Source of the DNA: Mycolicibacterium boenickei
GTDB lineage: Bacteria > Actinomycetota > Actinomycetes > Mycobacteriales > Mycobacteriaceae
Length of the DNA stretch: 64,000 nt
Assembly (NCBI RefSeq): GCF_010731295.1
Contig: NZ_AP022579.1
Span: 3,968,001-4,032,000 of the forward strand
Direction: 5' to 3'
Part shown: in pieces, positions 26,130 to 34,149 of the stretch
Layout of the letters: every line of letters begins with the position of its first letter
How positions within the stretch are numbered: the first letter of the stretch is position 1
Notes under the pieces: generated by a model
What the model saw: the letters and a program-made list of their open reading frames with translations, nothing else
Databases searched by the model: none
Told to the model about the DNA's origin: nothing
Program-made: the position numbers and the translations under genes

Positions 26130-26233
26130 CACCACTCCTTCTGTGCGGACTGCCTCCAACCTTAGGCCTGTGATGGCAGCTGACCAGGGTAAAAAGGCCC
26201 AGAAAGTGGCATCGTGCAACGGATCGACCCCGC

Positions 26234-26857
26234 TCAGTTCCGGTCGGGGGCCGATCTCCCGGCGGCCAGCCCGCGCAGCAGTACCCCGATGCCGAACTCG
26301 AAGGCGTCGTCGGCCCGCGCCGGTTTCGCGCCGCCGGTGGCCAGGGCCGAGGACAGTTCAGGGCCCACTTCGGCGCCGGCGCGCCACGGCTCGTCGGGGG
26401 CGGCGACGTCCAGGGCTGAGCCCAGCACGTACGAATCCACCAGGGTGATGGCGCGAAGGGTGTCGGCCGGATCGAACCCGGCGCGGCTGAAGGTGACGGC
26501 CAGGACGTTGTACATGGTCAGGGCGTGGTCGCTGTTGACCGCGTGTGCGGTGAGCAGGGGGATGAGGCGCGGGTAGCGGGCATAGCTCTGCCGGTAGCTC
26601 CGCATGATGTCGGCGATCACGTCGGTCCACGGGCGGGCCGGGTCGTCGGCGGGCAGGGCGACTTCCGACATGGCCCGCTCGCGCAGGAGTTCGATGATCT
26701 GTTCGCGTCCGGCGACGTGGTTGTACAGCGATGACGGCCGGACCTTGAGCGCCCGAGCCAGTTCGGGAACCGTGAATCCGCCGGTGGTGTTCACCAAATC
26801 CATTGCCGCACTGGCAATTCGGTCAGTGGACAGGAGTGGCGCCGGAGGTCGTCCCAT
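26234..26857 (-). CDS. TetR-family regulator of the agmatine module
   Basis: 207 residues. RIASAAMDLVNTTGGFTVPELARALKVRPSSLYNHVAGREQIIELLRERAM is the DNA-binding part; the C-terminal half contains LDVAAPDEPWRAG typical of TetR_C_33-like domains. Divergent from aguB with a 9-bp-arm palindrome at 26905-26927 between them, so it most likely represses aguB-aguA and responds to agmatine, putrescine or an intermediate. Confidence 0.85.
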   Translation of the reverse strand: MGRPPAPLLSTDRIASAAMDLVNTTGGFTVPELARALKVRPSSLYNHVAGREQIIELLRERAMSEVALPADDPARPWTDVIADIMRSYRQSYARYPRLIPLLTAHAVNSDHALTMYNVLAVTFSRAGFDPADTLRAITLVDSYVLGSALDVAAPDEPWRAGAEVGPELSSALATGGAKPARADDAFEFGIGVLLRGLAAGRSAPDRN

Positions 26858-26904
26858 GGCTCATTTCTACTACCTCTTTACAACGGTCGGTGATGTGGAC
26901 ACAA

Positions 26905-26927
26905 TAAAACGAACTTGATTCGTTTTA
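26905..26927. promoter_or_regulatory. TetR operator upstream of aguB
   Basis: TAAAACGAA (26905-26913) and TTCGTTTTA (26919-26927) form a perfect inverted repeat around CTTGA. It ends at the AGGAG ribosome site of aguB and would block transcription from a nearby promoter (TTTACA 26877-26882, CACAAT 26900-26905, 17-base spacer). AT-rich in a GC-rich context. Confidence 0.8.
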
Positions 26928-26937
26928 GGAGATGGCC

Positions 26938-27927
26938 ATGATCACCTTGACCGCTGCCGCGCCCGAGTCGCTGTCCCGCAGCACCGAGTCGACGCGCCCG
27001 CCGCTGCGCGTCGGGCTGGTGCAGCACCGCTGGCGTCCCGACGCGGCCGAGCTGGCCAGGGTGCTGCGCGAGGGCATCGACCGGGCAGCCGGAGAAGGAG
27101 CCACGCTGGTCTGCCTGCCGGAGATCACCCTGCTGCGGTATCCCGCCGACACCCCGGCGGGCCCGAATCCGGGGGAGACCGCCGAGGACCTGACCGGCGG
27201 CCCGACCTTCGCGCTGGCGGCCGCGGCGGCCCGGGCCAACGGCATCTTCGTGCATGCCTCGCTGTATGAAAAGGCGCCGGCGGCAGACGGTTTGGGCTTC
27301 AACACGGCGATCCTGGTGGCGCCGTCGGGCGAGTTGGTGGCCCGCACCCGCAAGATGCACATCCCCATCTCTGCCGGCTACTACGAGGACACCTATTTTC
27401 GTCCGGGTCCCTCCTCGGCTGATGGCGACCCCTACCCGGTCTACAACCCGGAGGGGCTGGGTGCCCGGATCGGCATGCCGACCTGCTGGGACGAGTGGTT
27501 CCCCGAGGTGGCCCGCAATTACTCCCTGGGCGGTGCGGAGGTCGTCGTCTACCCGACGGCCATCGGCTCCGAACCCGTGTTCCCGGCATTCGACACCCAG
27601 CCGCTGTGGCAGCAGGTGATCGTCGCCAACGGCATCAACAGCGGGCTGTTCATGGTCGTGCCCAACCGGATCGGCGACGAGGGCAAGGTCAGCTTCTACG
27701 GCTCGTCGTTCATCTCCGACCCGTACGGCCGGGTGCTGGTGCAGGCGCCGCGTGACGAGGAAGCCGTGCTGGTCGCCGACCTGGACCTGGACCAGCGCCG
27801 CGACTGGCTGGAGCTGTTCCCGTTCCTGCTCACCCGCAGACCCGACAGCTACGGGCCGCTGACCGCGCCCGTCGATACGCAGCGTCCCTACGGCGCCGGA
27901 CACGAGGCCACGGCGGTCGTGAAGTGA
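26938..27927 (+). CDS. aguB: N-carbamoylputrescine amidase (carbon-nitrogen hydrolase)
   Basis: 329 residues. Hydrolyses N-carbamoylputrescine to putrescine, CO2 and ammonia. Nitrilase-fold catalytic triad: Glu62 (LVCLPEITLL), Lys139 (ARTRKMHIP) and Cys183 (MPTCWDEWFPEVAR); the CWDxWFPE motif is typical of AguB. ATG 26938 is preferred over ATG 26932 because AGGAG lies 6 bases upstream of the former and touches the latter. Stop overlaps the GTG start of aguA (GTGA). Could be another omega-amidase-like hydrolase, but the AguA partner favours this call. Confidence 0.88.
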   Translation: MITLTAAAPESLSRSTESTRPPLRVGLVQHRWRPDAAELARVLREGIDRAAGEGATLVCLPEITLLRYPADTPAGPNPGETAEDLTGGPTFALAAAAARANGIFVHASLYEKAPAADGLGFNTAILVAPSGELVARTRKMHIPISAGYYEDTYFRPGPSSADGDPYPVYNPEGLGARIGMPTCWDEWFPEVARNYSLGGAEVVVYPTAIGSEPVFPAFDTQPLWQQVIVANGINSGLFMVVPNRIGDEGKVSFYGSSFISDPYGRVLVQAPRDEEAVLVADLDLDQRRDWLELFPFLLTRRPDSYGPLTAPVDTQRPYGAGHEATAVVK

Positions 27928-28955
27928 CCGGGTACCGGATGCCGGCCGAGAGTTCGCCGCAGGATCGCGTGTGGATGGCGTTCCCGTCCGCCGGATACTC
28001 GCTGGGCGACACCGAAGCCGAACACCACGAAGCGCGCACCACCTGGGCCGCGGTCGCGCATGCGGTGCTGGAGTTCGAGCCGGTGACGATGGTGGTGGAC
28101 CCCGCCGAAACGACCGCGGCCCGGCGCTACCTTTCGGCGGCCGTCGACATCGTCGAGGCCCCGTTGAACGACGCCTGGATGCGCGACATCGGCCCCACCT
28201 TCGTGCACGCCGAGGACGGTTCGGTGGCCGCGGTGGACTGGGAGTTCAACGGCTGGGGCGGACAGGACTGGGCGCGCTGGGATCATGATTCGAAAGTCGG
28301 TGCGGCCGTGGCCGGTTGGGCCGGCGTGCCGGTGGTCGACTCGAACCTGGTGAACGAAGGTGGCGGCATCCAGGTGGACGGGCTGGGCACCGTCCTCGTC
28401 ACCGAGACCGTGCAACTGGACCCCGGCCGCAATCCCGGTGTCAGCAAGGCCGACGTCGAAGCCGAGCTGGCCCGCACCATCGGTGCCGAGCACGCCGTCT
28501 GGCTGCCACGCGGGCTGACCCGAGATTCGCAGCGCTTCGGCACGCGCGGCCATGTCGACATCGTGGCGGCGATACCCTCGCCCGGCCGGCTGCTGCTGCA
28601 TGCACAGCCTGCCGAGGCGCATCCGGACCACCTGGTGGGCAAGGAAATCCGCGCCGCGGTCGAGCAGTCCCACGATGTCACCGGGCGGCCATGGGAGATC
28701 GTCGAGCTACCGGCGCCGGACCAGTTGACCGACGCCGACGGCTTCGTCGACTACAGCTACATCAATCACCTGGTGGTCAACGGCGGCGTGATCGCTTGTG
28801 CCTTCGGGGATCCGCGGGACGCGGACGCGGCGGCGATCCTGGCCGAACAGTATCCGGGCCGCCGTGTCCTCAGCGTCGATGCCCGCCCGCTGTTCGAGCG
28901 CGGCGGCGGCATTCACTGCATCACACAGCATCAGCCTGCGGCTCTGCCGCGGTGA
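27924..28955 (+). CDS. aguA: Agmatine deiminase AguA
   Basis: 343 residues, peptidylarginine-deiminase fold. Converts agmatine to N-carbamoylputrescine and ammonia. APLNDAWMRDIGPTFV, VNEGGGIQVDGLGTVL, RGHVDIVA (catalytic His-x-Asp) and GGGIHCITQHQPA with nucleophile Cys332 are the family motifs. GTG start coupled to aguB. Together the two give agmatine to putrescine. The 3' end overlaps the convergent glutamate dehydrogenase gene by 35 bases. Confidence 0.93.
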   Translation: MTGYRMPAESSPQDRVWMAFPSAGYSLGDTEAEHHEARTTWAAVAHAVLEFEPVTMVVDPAETTAARRYLSAAVDIVEAPLNDAWMRDIGPTFVHAEDGSVAAVDWEFNGWGGQDWARWDHDSKVGAAVAGWAGVPVVDSNLVNEGGGIQVDGLGTVLVTETVQLDPGRNPGVSKADVEAELARTIGAEHAVWLPRGLTRDSQRFGTRGHVDIVAAIPSPGRLLLHAQPAEAHPDHLVGKEIRAAVEQSHDVTGRPWEIVELPAPDQLTDADGFVDYSYINHLVVNGGVIACAFGDPRDADAAAILAEQYPGRRVLSVDARPLFERGGGIHCITQHQPAALPR

Positions 28956-31542
28956 TCAGATTGCCGATGGCCGCGCTCACCCGGGCGCGGCTACCGGTCC
29001 CGTTGCGCAGCACCCAGGACGTCAGGTGTTCGACCAGCTCGCGCACCTGCAGCAGCGCCTGGATCCGCTGACCCTCATCGCTGTTGCCTGCCAGCTCGGC
29101 CTCCCACAGCGCATCCAGATCGAGGATGTCGCGCACCGTCGCGTAGGCCTGTGCCACCTGCGGCGTGCTCACCGCCAACCGCTCCTGCATGCGGTAGATG
29201 GTGCCGGGGCCCACCCGGTTGATCAGCTCGCCGGCCACCGAGGTCGCGACGATCTCACGGCGCAGCGGATGACGGCCGATCTCGGCGCGGGCCTGCTCGG
29301 CGATCCCGGCGGGGAAGTAGTCGACGAGGCGGTGGGTGAAGGCCTCATGGTCCGGAATGTCGGAGGCGAGCAGTTCTTGCGTCACCAGATTCTTGGATTG
29401 CGCCAGCAACACCGCGATCTCGGGACGGGTGAGCCCCAGCCCCATGGAGCGACGCCGGACCAGTTCCGGCCCGGCAGGCAACCCCTCGACCTGAGGGTCG
29501 ACGCCTGCCTCATCCCGCAGGTTGCCGATCAACCGGATGTGCCGGTCCAGCAGTGAATCGGCCTCGGCGGCGGCCATGCTGATCGCCAGGATCGCCTCGG
29601 CGTTGTCGGCCAGCACCCGCGCGGCGACCTCGTCGGTGGCCTCGGCGAGCAGCGCATTGCGTTGTGCGGTCCCGATGTCGCCGGAGTCCAGGGCGATCTT
29701 GATGTTGACCTCGAGGTCCGAGGTCGCCACACCGGCCGCGTTGTCGATGAAATCGGCGTTGATGCGTCCGCCGTCGAGGGCGAACCCGATGCGAGCCTGC
29801 TGGGTGAGTCCGAGGTTGCCGCCTTCGCCGATCACCTTGCAGCGCAGCTGCGAAGCCGTCACCCGAACGCGGTCGTTGGCCTTGTCCCTGGCGTCGGCGT
29901 TGGTTTCCCCGTCGGCTCTGACGTAGGTGCCGACCCCGCCGTTCCACAGCAGATCGACCGGGGCACACAGCACCGCCGCGATCAACTCGTCCGGGGTGCA
30001 CTCAGCTGCCTCGATACCCAGCGCGGCCCGCGCCTGCGGTGACAGTGCTATCGATTTGGCCGTGCGGGGCCACACCCCGCCGCCGGCCGAGATCAGCGTC
30101 GAGTCATAGTCCTGCCAGCTCGATCCGGGCAGGCCGAACAGCCGTGTGCGCTCGCCGAAGGACGTCTGCGGGTCCGGGTCGGGATCGACGAAGATGTGCC
30201 GGTGGTCGAAAGCCGCGACCAGCTTGATGTTGTGGGACAGCAGCATTCCGTTGCCGAACACGTCGCCGGACATGTCGCCGATGCCCGCCACGGTGAACGG
30301 CTCGGCGTCGATGTCGTAGCCCGCCTCGGCGAAGTGGCGCCGGACCGAGAGCCATGCGCCGCGCGCGGTGATACCCATGGCCTTGTGGTCGTATCCGGCC
30401 GAGCCGCCGGAGGCGAAAGCATCGCCGAGCCAGAAGTCGTACTCGGCCGCAACGGAATTGGCCAGGTCGGAGAACGTCGCGGTGCCCTTGTCGGCAGCCA
30501 CCACCAGATAGGCGTCGGCGCCGTCGGGGCACACCGTCCGGTCCGGATGCCGGACTGCGCCGTCGATGATGTTGTCGGTGATGTCGAGCAGTCCCCGGAT
30601 GAAGGTGCGGTAGCCGTCGGCGGGGGAGATGTCAGCGCTGCGCAACACGAACGCGCCCTTGGCGCCGCTCGGCACGATAGGTGCGTTCTTCACCGCCTGG
30701 GTCTTCATCAGGCCGAGCACCTCGGTGCGGTAGTCCTCGGGGCGGTTCGACCAGCGCAGCCCGCCTCGAGCGATGGCCCCGCTGCGTAGGTGGATGCCCT
30801 CGACGGTGTCCGAGCACACGTAGATTTCCCGATAGGGCACCACCGGGCCGGTGTCGGCCAGCTGGGCCGAGTCGATCTTGAACGACAGGTAGTCCTTGGC
30901 GTGCCCATCCGGCCCGAGCTGGAACCAGTTGGTACGCAACGTCGCCCGGACGAAGCTGTGCAGCGCGTGCCGAATGCGCTCGTCGTCGAGCGAGGTCGCA
31001 GCGTCGACCAGGGCCGCCACCTCACGATCGGCCTCGTCGGTGTCGCCGCTGCCGTCGGGGTTGAAGCGCGCGTCGAACAGCCTCAGCAGCGCGTTCACGA
31101 AATCCGGTGCGGCGACCAACGAGTCGATGATGTAGTCGGCCGAGAACCCTAACCCGGTCTGCCGGACGAATCGACCGGCCGCGCGGATCAGAACTGCCCG
31201 GCGCCAATCGATTCCGGCTGACGGGATCAGCGCGGCGTGGCGATCCACCTGCCACCGCCCGGCGGCCGCGGCCTCGAAGGCTCGTGCGATCAGATCGAGG
31301 GTGGGCCCCGGCAGGCCCAGGCTGCCGAACTCGTAGTGGTGTCCGGTGTCGGTGAGCTGATAGGAGGCGACACGCAACCCGAAGTGTTCGAACATGGCAC
31401 ATACCTCGGCCAGCAGTGGCGGCTTTTCGGGCCACTGCACCTCGGCGCGGGTGCCGGCTTCATCGGCGGCAAAAGACACTCGGGCAGAAGGGATTTCCAC
31501 AGGAAGAGTGTCGGCCACGTCAGGCCCGACCACCATAGACAT
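28921..31542 (-). CDS. Compact NAD-specific glutamate dehydrogenase
   Basis: 873 residues from ATG 31542 (start uncertain; GTG/ATG choices within 10 codons). Oxidatively deaminates glutamate. The catalytic core shows GGLRWSNRPEDYRTEVLGLMKTQAVKNAPIVPSGAKGAFV, DKGTATFSDLAN, GGSAGYDHKAMGIT and GNGMLLSHNIKLVAAFDHRHIFVDPDPD, identical in pattern to the large Rv2476c-type enzymes (about 1600 residues). The N-terminal ~700 residues of those are absent; the protein begins at an ACT-like segment (PPLLAEVCAMFEHFGLRVASYQL). No second fragment is nearby, so it looks like a genuine short form rather than a broken gene, perhaps related to the L_115 class. The extended frame to 31635 merely translates a palindromic repeat. 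Confidence 0.82.
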   Translation of the reverse strand: MSMVVGPDVADTLPVEIPSARVSFAADEAGTRAEVQWPEKPPLLAEVCAMFEHFGLRVASYQLTDTGHHYEFGSLGLPGPTLDLIARAFEAAAAGRWQVDRHAALIPSAGIDWRRAVLIRAAGRFVRQTGLGFSADYIIDSLVAAPDFVNALLRLFDARFNPDGSGDTDEADREVAALVDAATSLDDERIRHALHSFVRATLRTNWFQLGPDGHAKDYLSFKIDSAQLADTGPVVPYREIYVCSDTVEGIHLRSGAIARGGLRWSNRPEDYRTEVLGLMKTQAVKNAPIVPSGAKGAFVLRSADISPADGYRTFIRGLLDITDNIIDGAVRHPDRTVCPDGADAYLVVAADKGTATFSDLANSVAAEYDFWLGDAFASGGSAGYDHKAMGITARGAWLSVRRHFAEAGYDIDAEPFTVAGIGDMSGDVFGNGMLLSHNIKLVAAFDHRHIFVDPDPDPQTSFGERTRLFGLPGSSWQDYDSTLISAGGGVWPRTAKSIALSPQARAALGIEAAECTPDELIAAVLCAPVDLLWNGGVGTYVRADGETNADARDKANDRVRVTASQLRCKVIGEGGNLGLTQQARIGFALDGGRINADFIDNAAGVATSDLEVNIKIALDSGDIGTAQRNALLAEATDEVAARVLADNAEAILAISMAAAEADSLLDRHIRLIGNLRDEAGVDPQVEGLPAGPELVRRRSMGLGLTRPEIAVLLAQSKNLVTQELLASDIPDHEAFTHRLVDYFPAGIAEQARAEIGRHPLRREIVATSVAGELINRVGPGTIYRMQERLAVSTPQVAQAYATVRDILDLDALWEAELAGNSDEGQRIQALLQVRELVEHLTSWVLRNGTGSRARVSAAIGNLITAAEPQADAV

Positions 31543-31582
31543 ACTGGCCACCGTGGCGACGTTCGGTACGCCATTCTGTCTA

Positions 31583-31635
31583 GTGATTTGTGCACGATTT
31601 CCCGCGGCAGGCGCGGAAAATCGTGCACAAATCAC
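31583..31635. repeat. 53-bp palindromic repeat, copy 1 (DUF559 3' side)
   Basis: Arms of 23 bases (31583-31605 and 31613-31635) with one mismatch and a 7-base loop GGCAGGC. Begins GTGATTTGTGCACGATTT. It directly touches the DUF559 stop codon (31636-31638) and lies 41 bases from the GDH start. Differs from copy 2 only at one arm base and in the loop. No T-tract. Confidence 0.92.
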
Positions 31636-32505
31636 TCAGGCAGAGCGTCGAAGCCGCAAGGCATTCCGGATCTCGGCGAGCACCCGGTCGGGATATTCAG
31701 TCAGATCGAGCCAGGTGAACCGCAAGATCTGATAGCCGTGCAGCGAGATGATGTTCTGCCGGTTTCGGTCGTTCTCGAAGTCGTCGGCGTCGCTGTGAAA
31801 AGCCCAGCCGTCGACTTCGATGGCCAGTCTTGCCGCCGGAAAGACGACGTCGATCTTGTATCCTGCGACTGGATGGTTGGCCTTCCAGCCGGTGATTTTG
31901 TTGCGACGCAATAGTTTCAACAGCAGGCGCTCGGCTTCGGAGCGGGCGCCGTCTGCTGCGGACAGCAGCAGAATGCGGGCCGCGGGCGACCCATGCCTGC
32001 CCTTGTTGCGCAGGTGTGCGTCCCAGAGTTGTTTCAGCTCGACGTGCCGCTGTAATGCCCTGTCCATCAACGCGGCACCACCCCCGCGACGGGTCGCGGC
32101 TTCGATGACCGAAAGTGGAAGTGCGGTTACCTGGAGCCCGTTGCGTTCGACGATGTCGGGGCTGAGCAGATCGCGTCGTCGGACCCGGATCCCCTCGCGC
32201 TTGCGGTGATTGCTCACCTTCGGCACGGTGACTTCGACGCATTCTGGCGGGTAACGCGTGACGCCGTGCCACCACGCGGCGGCCAGTCCGCTGGCGGTGG
32301 CAGTGGGCCCGTATGACCACACCGCGCTGCGCACCCGCGCCGCATCGGTGAACGGACGATCGTCGACGAAGAACACTCCGGGTGCGCAACGCAGCCAGTG
32401 CCCCGAACGAACCCGACGGCTGATGGCGTCGTCGCTCAGCCCGGCAGACAGGGCTTGTGCCCGGGTAATCACGCCATCGTGATCGCGAAGGTAGTCATCG
32501 AGCAC
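31636..32505 (-). CDS. DUF559 nuclease-like protein with AbiEi-type winged-helix N-terminus
   Basis: 289 residues from GTG 32505; the longer frame starts inside the palindrome and lacks sense. Residues 1-80 look like the AbiEi antitoxin-type HTH (VITRAQALSAGLSDDAISRRVRSGHWLRCAPGVFF). Residues about 188-285 are DUF559, a Vsr-like PD-(D/E)XK fold: Glu190/Glu192 (SEAERLLLKLLRR), Asp219 (YKIDVVF), Glu230 and Asp232 (LAIEVDGWAFHSD). Such two-domain proteins are common in actinobacteria with unknown function. No AbiEii toxin partner is present. The gene is bracketed by two near-identical 53-bp palindromes, which suggests that gene and repeats form a unit. Confidence 0.82.
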   Translation of the reverse strand: MLDDYLRDHDGVITRAQALSAGLSDDAISRRVRSGHWLRCAPGVFFVDDRPFTDAARVRSAVWSYGPTATASGLAAAWWHGVTRYPPECVEVTVPKVSNHRKREGIRVRRRDLLSPDIVERNGLQVTALPLSVIEAATRRGGGAALMDRALQRHVELKQLWDAHLRNKGRHGSPAARILLLSAADGARSEAERLLLKLLRRNKITGWKANHPVAGYKIDVVFPAARLAIEVDGWAFHSDADDFENDRNRQNIISLHGYQILRFTWLDLTEYPDRVLAEIRNALRLRRSA

Positions 32506-32547
32506 ACTGAATCGGACGTTGGCGCCGCCGCTACGGTTCCATCGATT

Positions 32548-32600
32548 GTGATTTGTGCACGATTTTCCGCGGCAGAGGCGGAAAATCGTGCACAAATCAC
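32548..32600. repeat. 53-bp palindromic repeat, copy 2 (DUF559 5' side)
   Basis: Perfect 23-base arms (32548-32570 and 32578-32600) around the loop GGCAGAG. Lies 42 bases upstream of the DUF559 GTG and 7 bases after the permease stop. Could act as a factor-independent terminator for the permease, or be a REP/MITE-type element. Near-identity with copy 1, 965 bases away, shows a repeat family. Confidence 0.93.
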
Positions 32601-32607
32601 CCCAGGC

Positions 32608-34149
32608 TCAGGGGATCGGCGGCGTGTCCATGGTCAAGGTCTCACCCCGGAAGAACGCCGGCTGGACGAATCGCAGGACGAGCATCAGCACGGCACCGAA
32701 CAGCAGGATTCCGAACCCGAGATAGAACACCAGGCCGATACCGCCGATCGACGCGCCGCTGCCGCTGGCCTCAGGGTCCATGCTCACCAGCACCGACTTG
32801 ACGAACACCGACAGCAGCATGACACCGCCGACCGCCGGGAACACCAGCTTGTAGATGATGTTCCTCGGGCTCAGGAACAGTTCCTTGCGGAAGAACCACA
32901 CGCACGCGAACGCCGTGATGCCGTAGTACCAGCAGATCATGATGCCAAGGGCGGCAATGGTATCCAGCAGTGTCCGCTCGGACAGCAGCGTCACGATGGT
33001 GTAAAACCCGGCGGTGACCACCCCGGCGACCACGGTGCTGAACACCGGTGACAACGATCGGGGGTTGACGCTGGCGAACCGCTTGGGGAAGGCGCCGTAA
33101 GCACCCATCGCCAGCATCGTGCGGGCGGCAGGCAGGACGGTGGTCTGCAGGCTTGCTATCGACGAGGCGAACACCGCCAGCAGCAGCAGCGGCCCGCCCC
33201 AGTCGCCCAGCACCGGATAGGCCAACGCCCCGAACACGTTCTCGGCGATCTCCTCGTTGCCAAGGCCCAGCCCGGTGTCACCGACCCCGGCGTACATCAT
33301 CACCGCCACCGCCACCAGCAGGTAGGTCAGCAGGATCGACAGCACACACAACAATCCGGCCCGGCCGGGCACCTTGGTGGGGTCCTTGCTCTCCTCGCCC
33401 AGCGTCAGGCAGGTGTCCCAGCCCCAGAACGCGAAGATCGAGCCGATCAGCCCGATGACGAAGGCACTCATCGTGAGTCCGGTGAACGGGTCGAACCATT
33501 GGATGTCGAAACTCAGATGCCCTTCGGTGCCACCCGATCGCGCGATGGCGACCACCGCGAACGTGACCAGGACGATCATCTGGAAGCCGACCAGCACGTA
33601 CTGCACCTTCTCGCTGGTGGTGATGCCCCGGCAGGAGATGTAGGTGGCGATGGCGAGCAGTGCGACCGTGGAAACGATGTTGACGGTGACGTTTTCGGCC
33701 GGGAGCATCGCGAGGGTGTCGTTGTGCAGCACCTTGCCCAGGAACTCGTAGCCGAACAGGACACCGATCGAGGCCAGGTTGGACAGCACGATGATGGTGG
33801 CGATCACCATGCCCCATCCGCACATCCATCCGACATACGGGCCGAATGCCTTGGTGGACCACGTGAACGACGCGCCGCAGTCGGGGGCGCGCGAGTTCAG
33901 TTCGCGGTAGGCGTAGGCGGTCAGGAACATCGGGATGAACCCGGCGATCAGGATGGCGGGCATCTTGAGCCCGACCGCGGCGACGATGAGGCCGATGCTT
34001 GCGGTGAGGGTGTAGCCGGGCGCCACCGTCGAGATGCCGAGGACGGCACCGGTGAAGGTGCCGATGCGGCCCGCGGCCAGGCCCTTGGCGACCAATCCCT
34101 CCTCGTGTTCGGCGCGCTCCAGCTCGGTGCTGGCCAGCTGCTCAGACAT
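32608..34149 (-). CDS. APC-family amino acid permease
   Basis: 513 residues with about 12-13 transmembrane segments, beginning AGRIGTFTGAVLGISTVAPGYTLTASIGLI, the APC helix-1 substrate loop (GISTVAP), and SRAPDCGASFTWSTKAFGPYVGWMCGWGMV. Imports an amino acid or polyamine; substrate not readable. ATG 34149 overlaps the end of the upstream universal stress gene by 8 bases, so the two are co-transcribed. Followed by palindrome copy 2. Confidence 0.88.
   Translation of the reverse strand: MSEQLASTELERAEHEEGLVAKGLAAGRIGTFTGAVLGISTVAPGYTLTASIGLIVAAVGLKMPAILIAGFIPMFLTAYAYRELNSRAPDCGASFTWSTKAFGPYVGWMCGWGMVIATIIVLSNLASIGVLFGYEFLGKVLHNDTLAMLPAENVTVNIVSTVALLAIATYISCRGITTSEKVQYVLVGFQMIVLVTFAVVAIARSGGTEGHLSFDIQWFDPFTGLTMSAFVIGLIGSIFAFWGWDTCLTLGEESKDPTKVPGRAGLLCVLSILLTYLLVAVAVMMYAGVGDTGLGLGNEEIAENVFGALAYPVLGDWGGPLLLLAVFASSIASLQTTVLPAARTMLAMGAYGAFPKRFASVNPRSLSPVFSTVVAGVVTAGFYTIVTLLSERTLLDTIAALGIMICWYYGITAFACVWFFRKELFLSPRNIIYKLVFPAVGGVMLLSVFVKSVLVSMDPEASGSGASIGGIGLVFYLGFGILLFGAVLMLVLRFVQPAFFRGETLTMDTPPIP

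Noticed and set aside
31543..31635. N-terminal extension of the GDH gene to 31635
   Set aside because: It would translate the palindromic repeat; the family-like sequence starts after 31542.
31636..32505. AbiE type IV toxin-antitoxin system
   Set aside because: The AbiEi-like N-terminal helix-turn-helix is present, but no AbiEii nucleotidyltransferase gene lies beside it; the C-terminal domain is DUF559.
32506..32595. N-terminal extension of the DUF559 gene to 32595
   Set aside because: It would translate copy 2 of the palindrome; no ribosome site, and GTG 32505 starts the recognisable domain.
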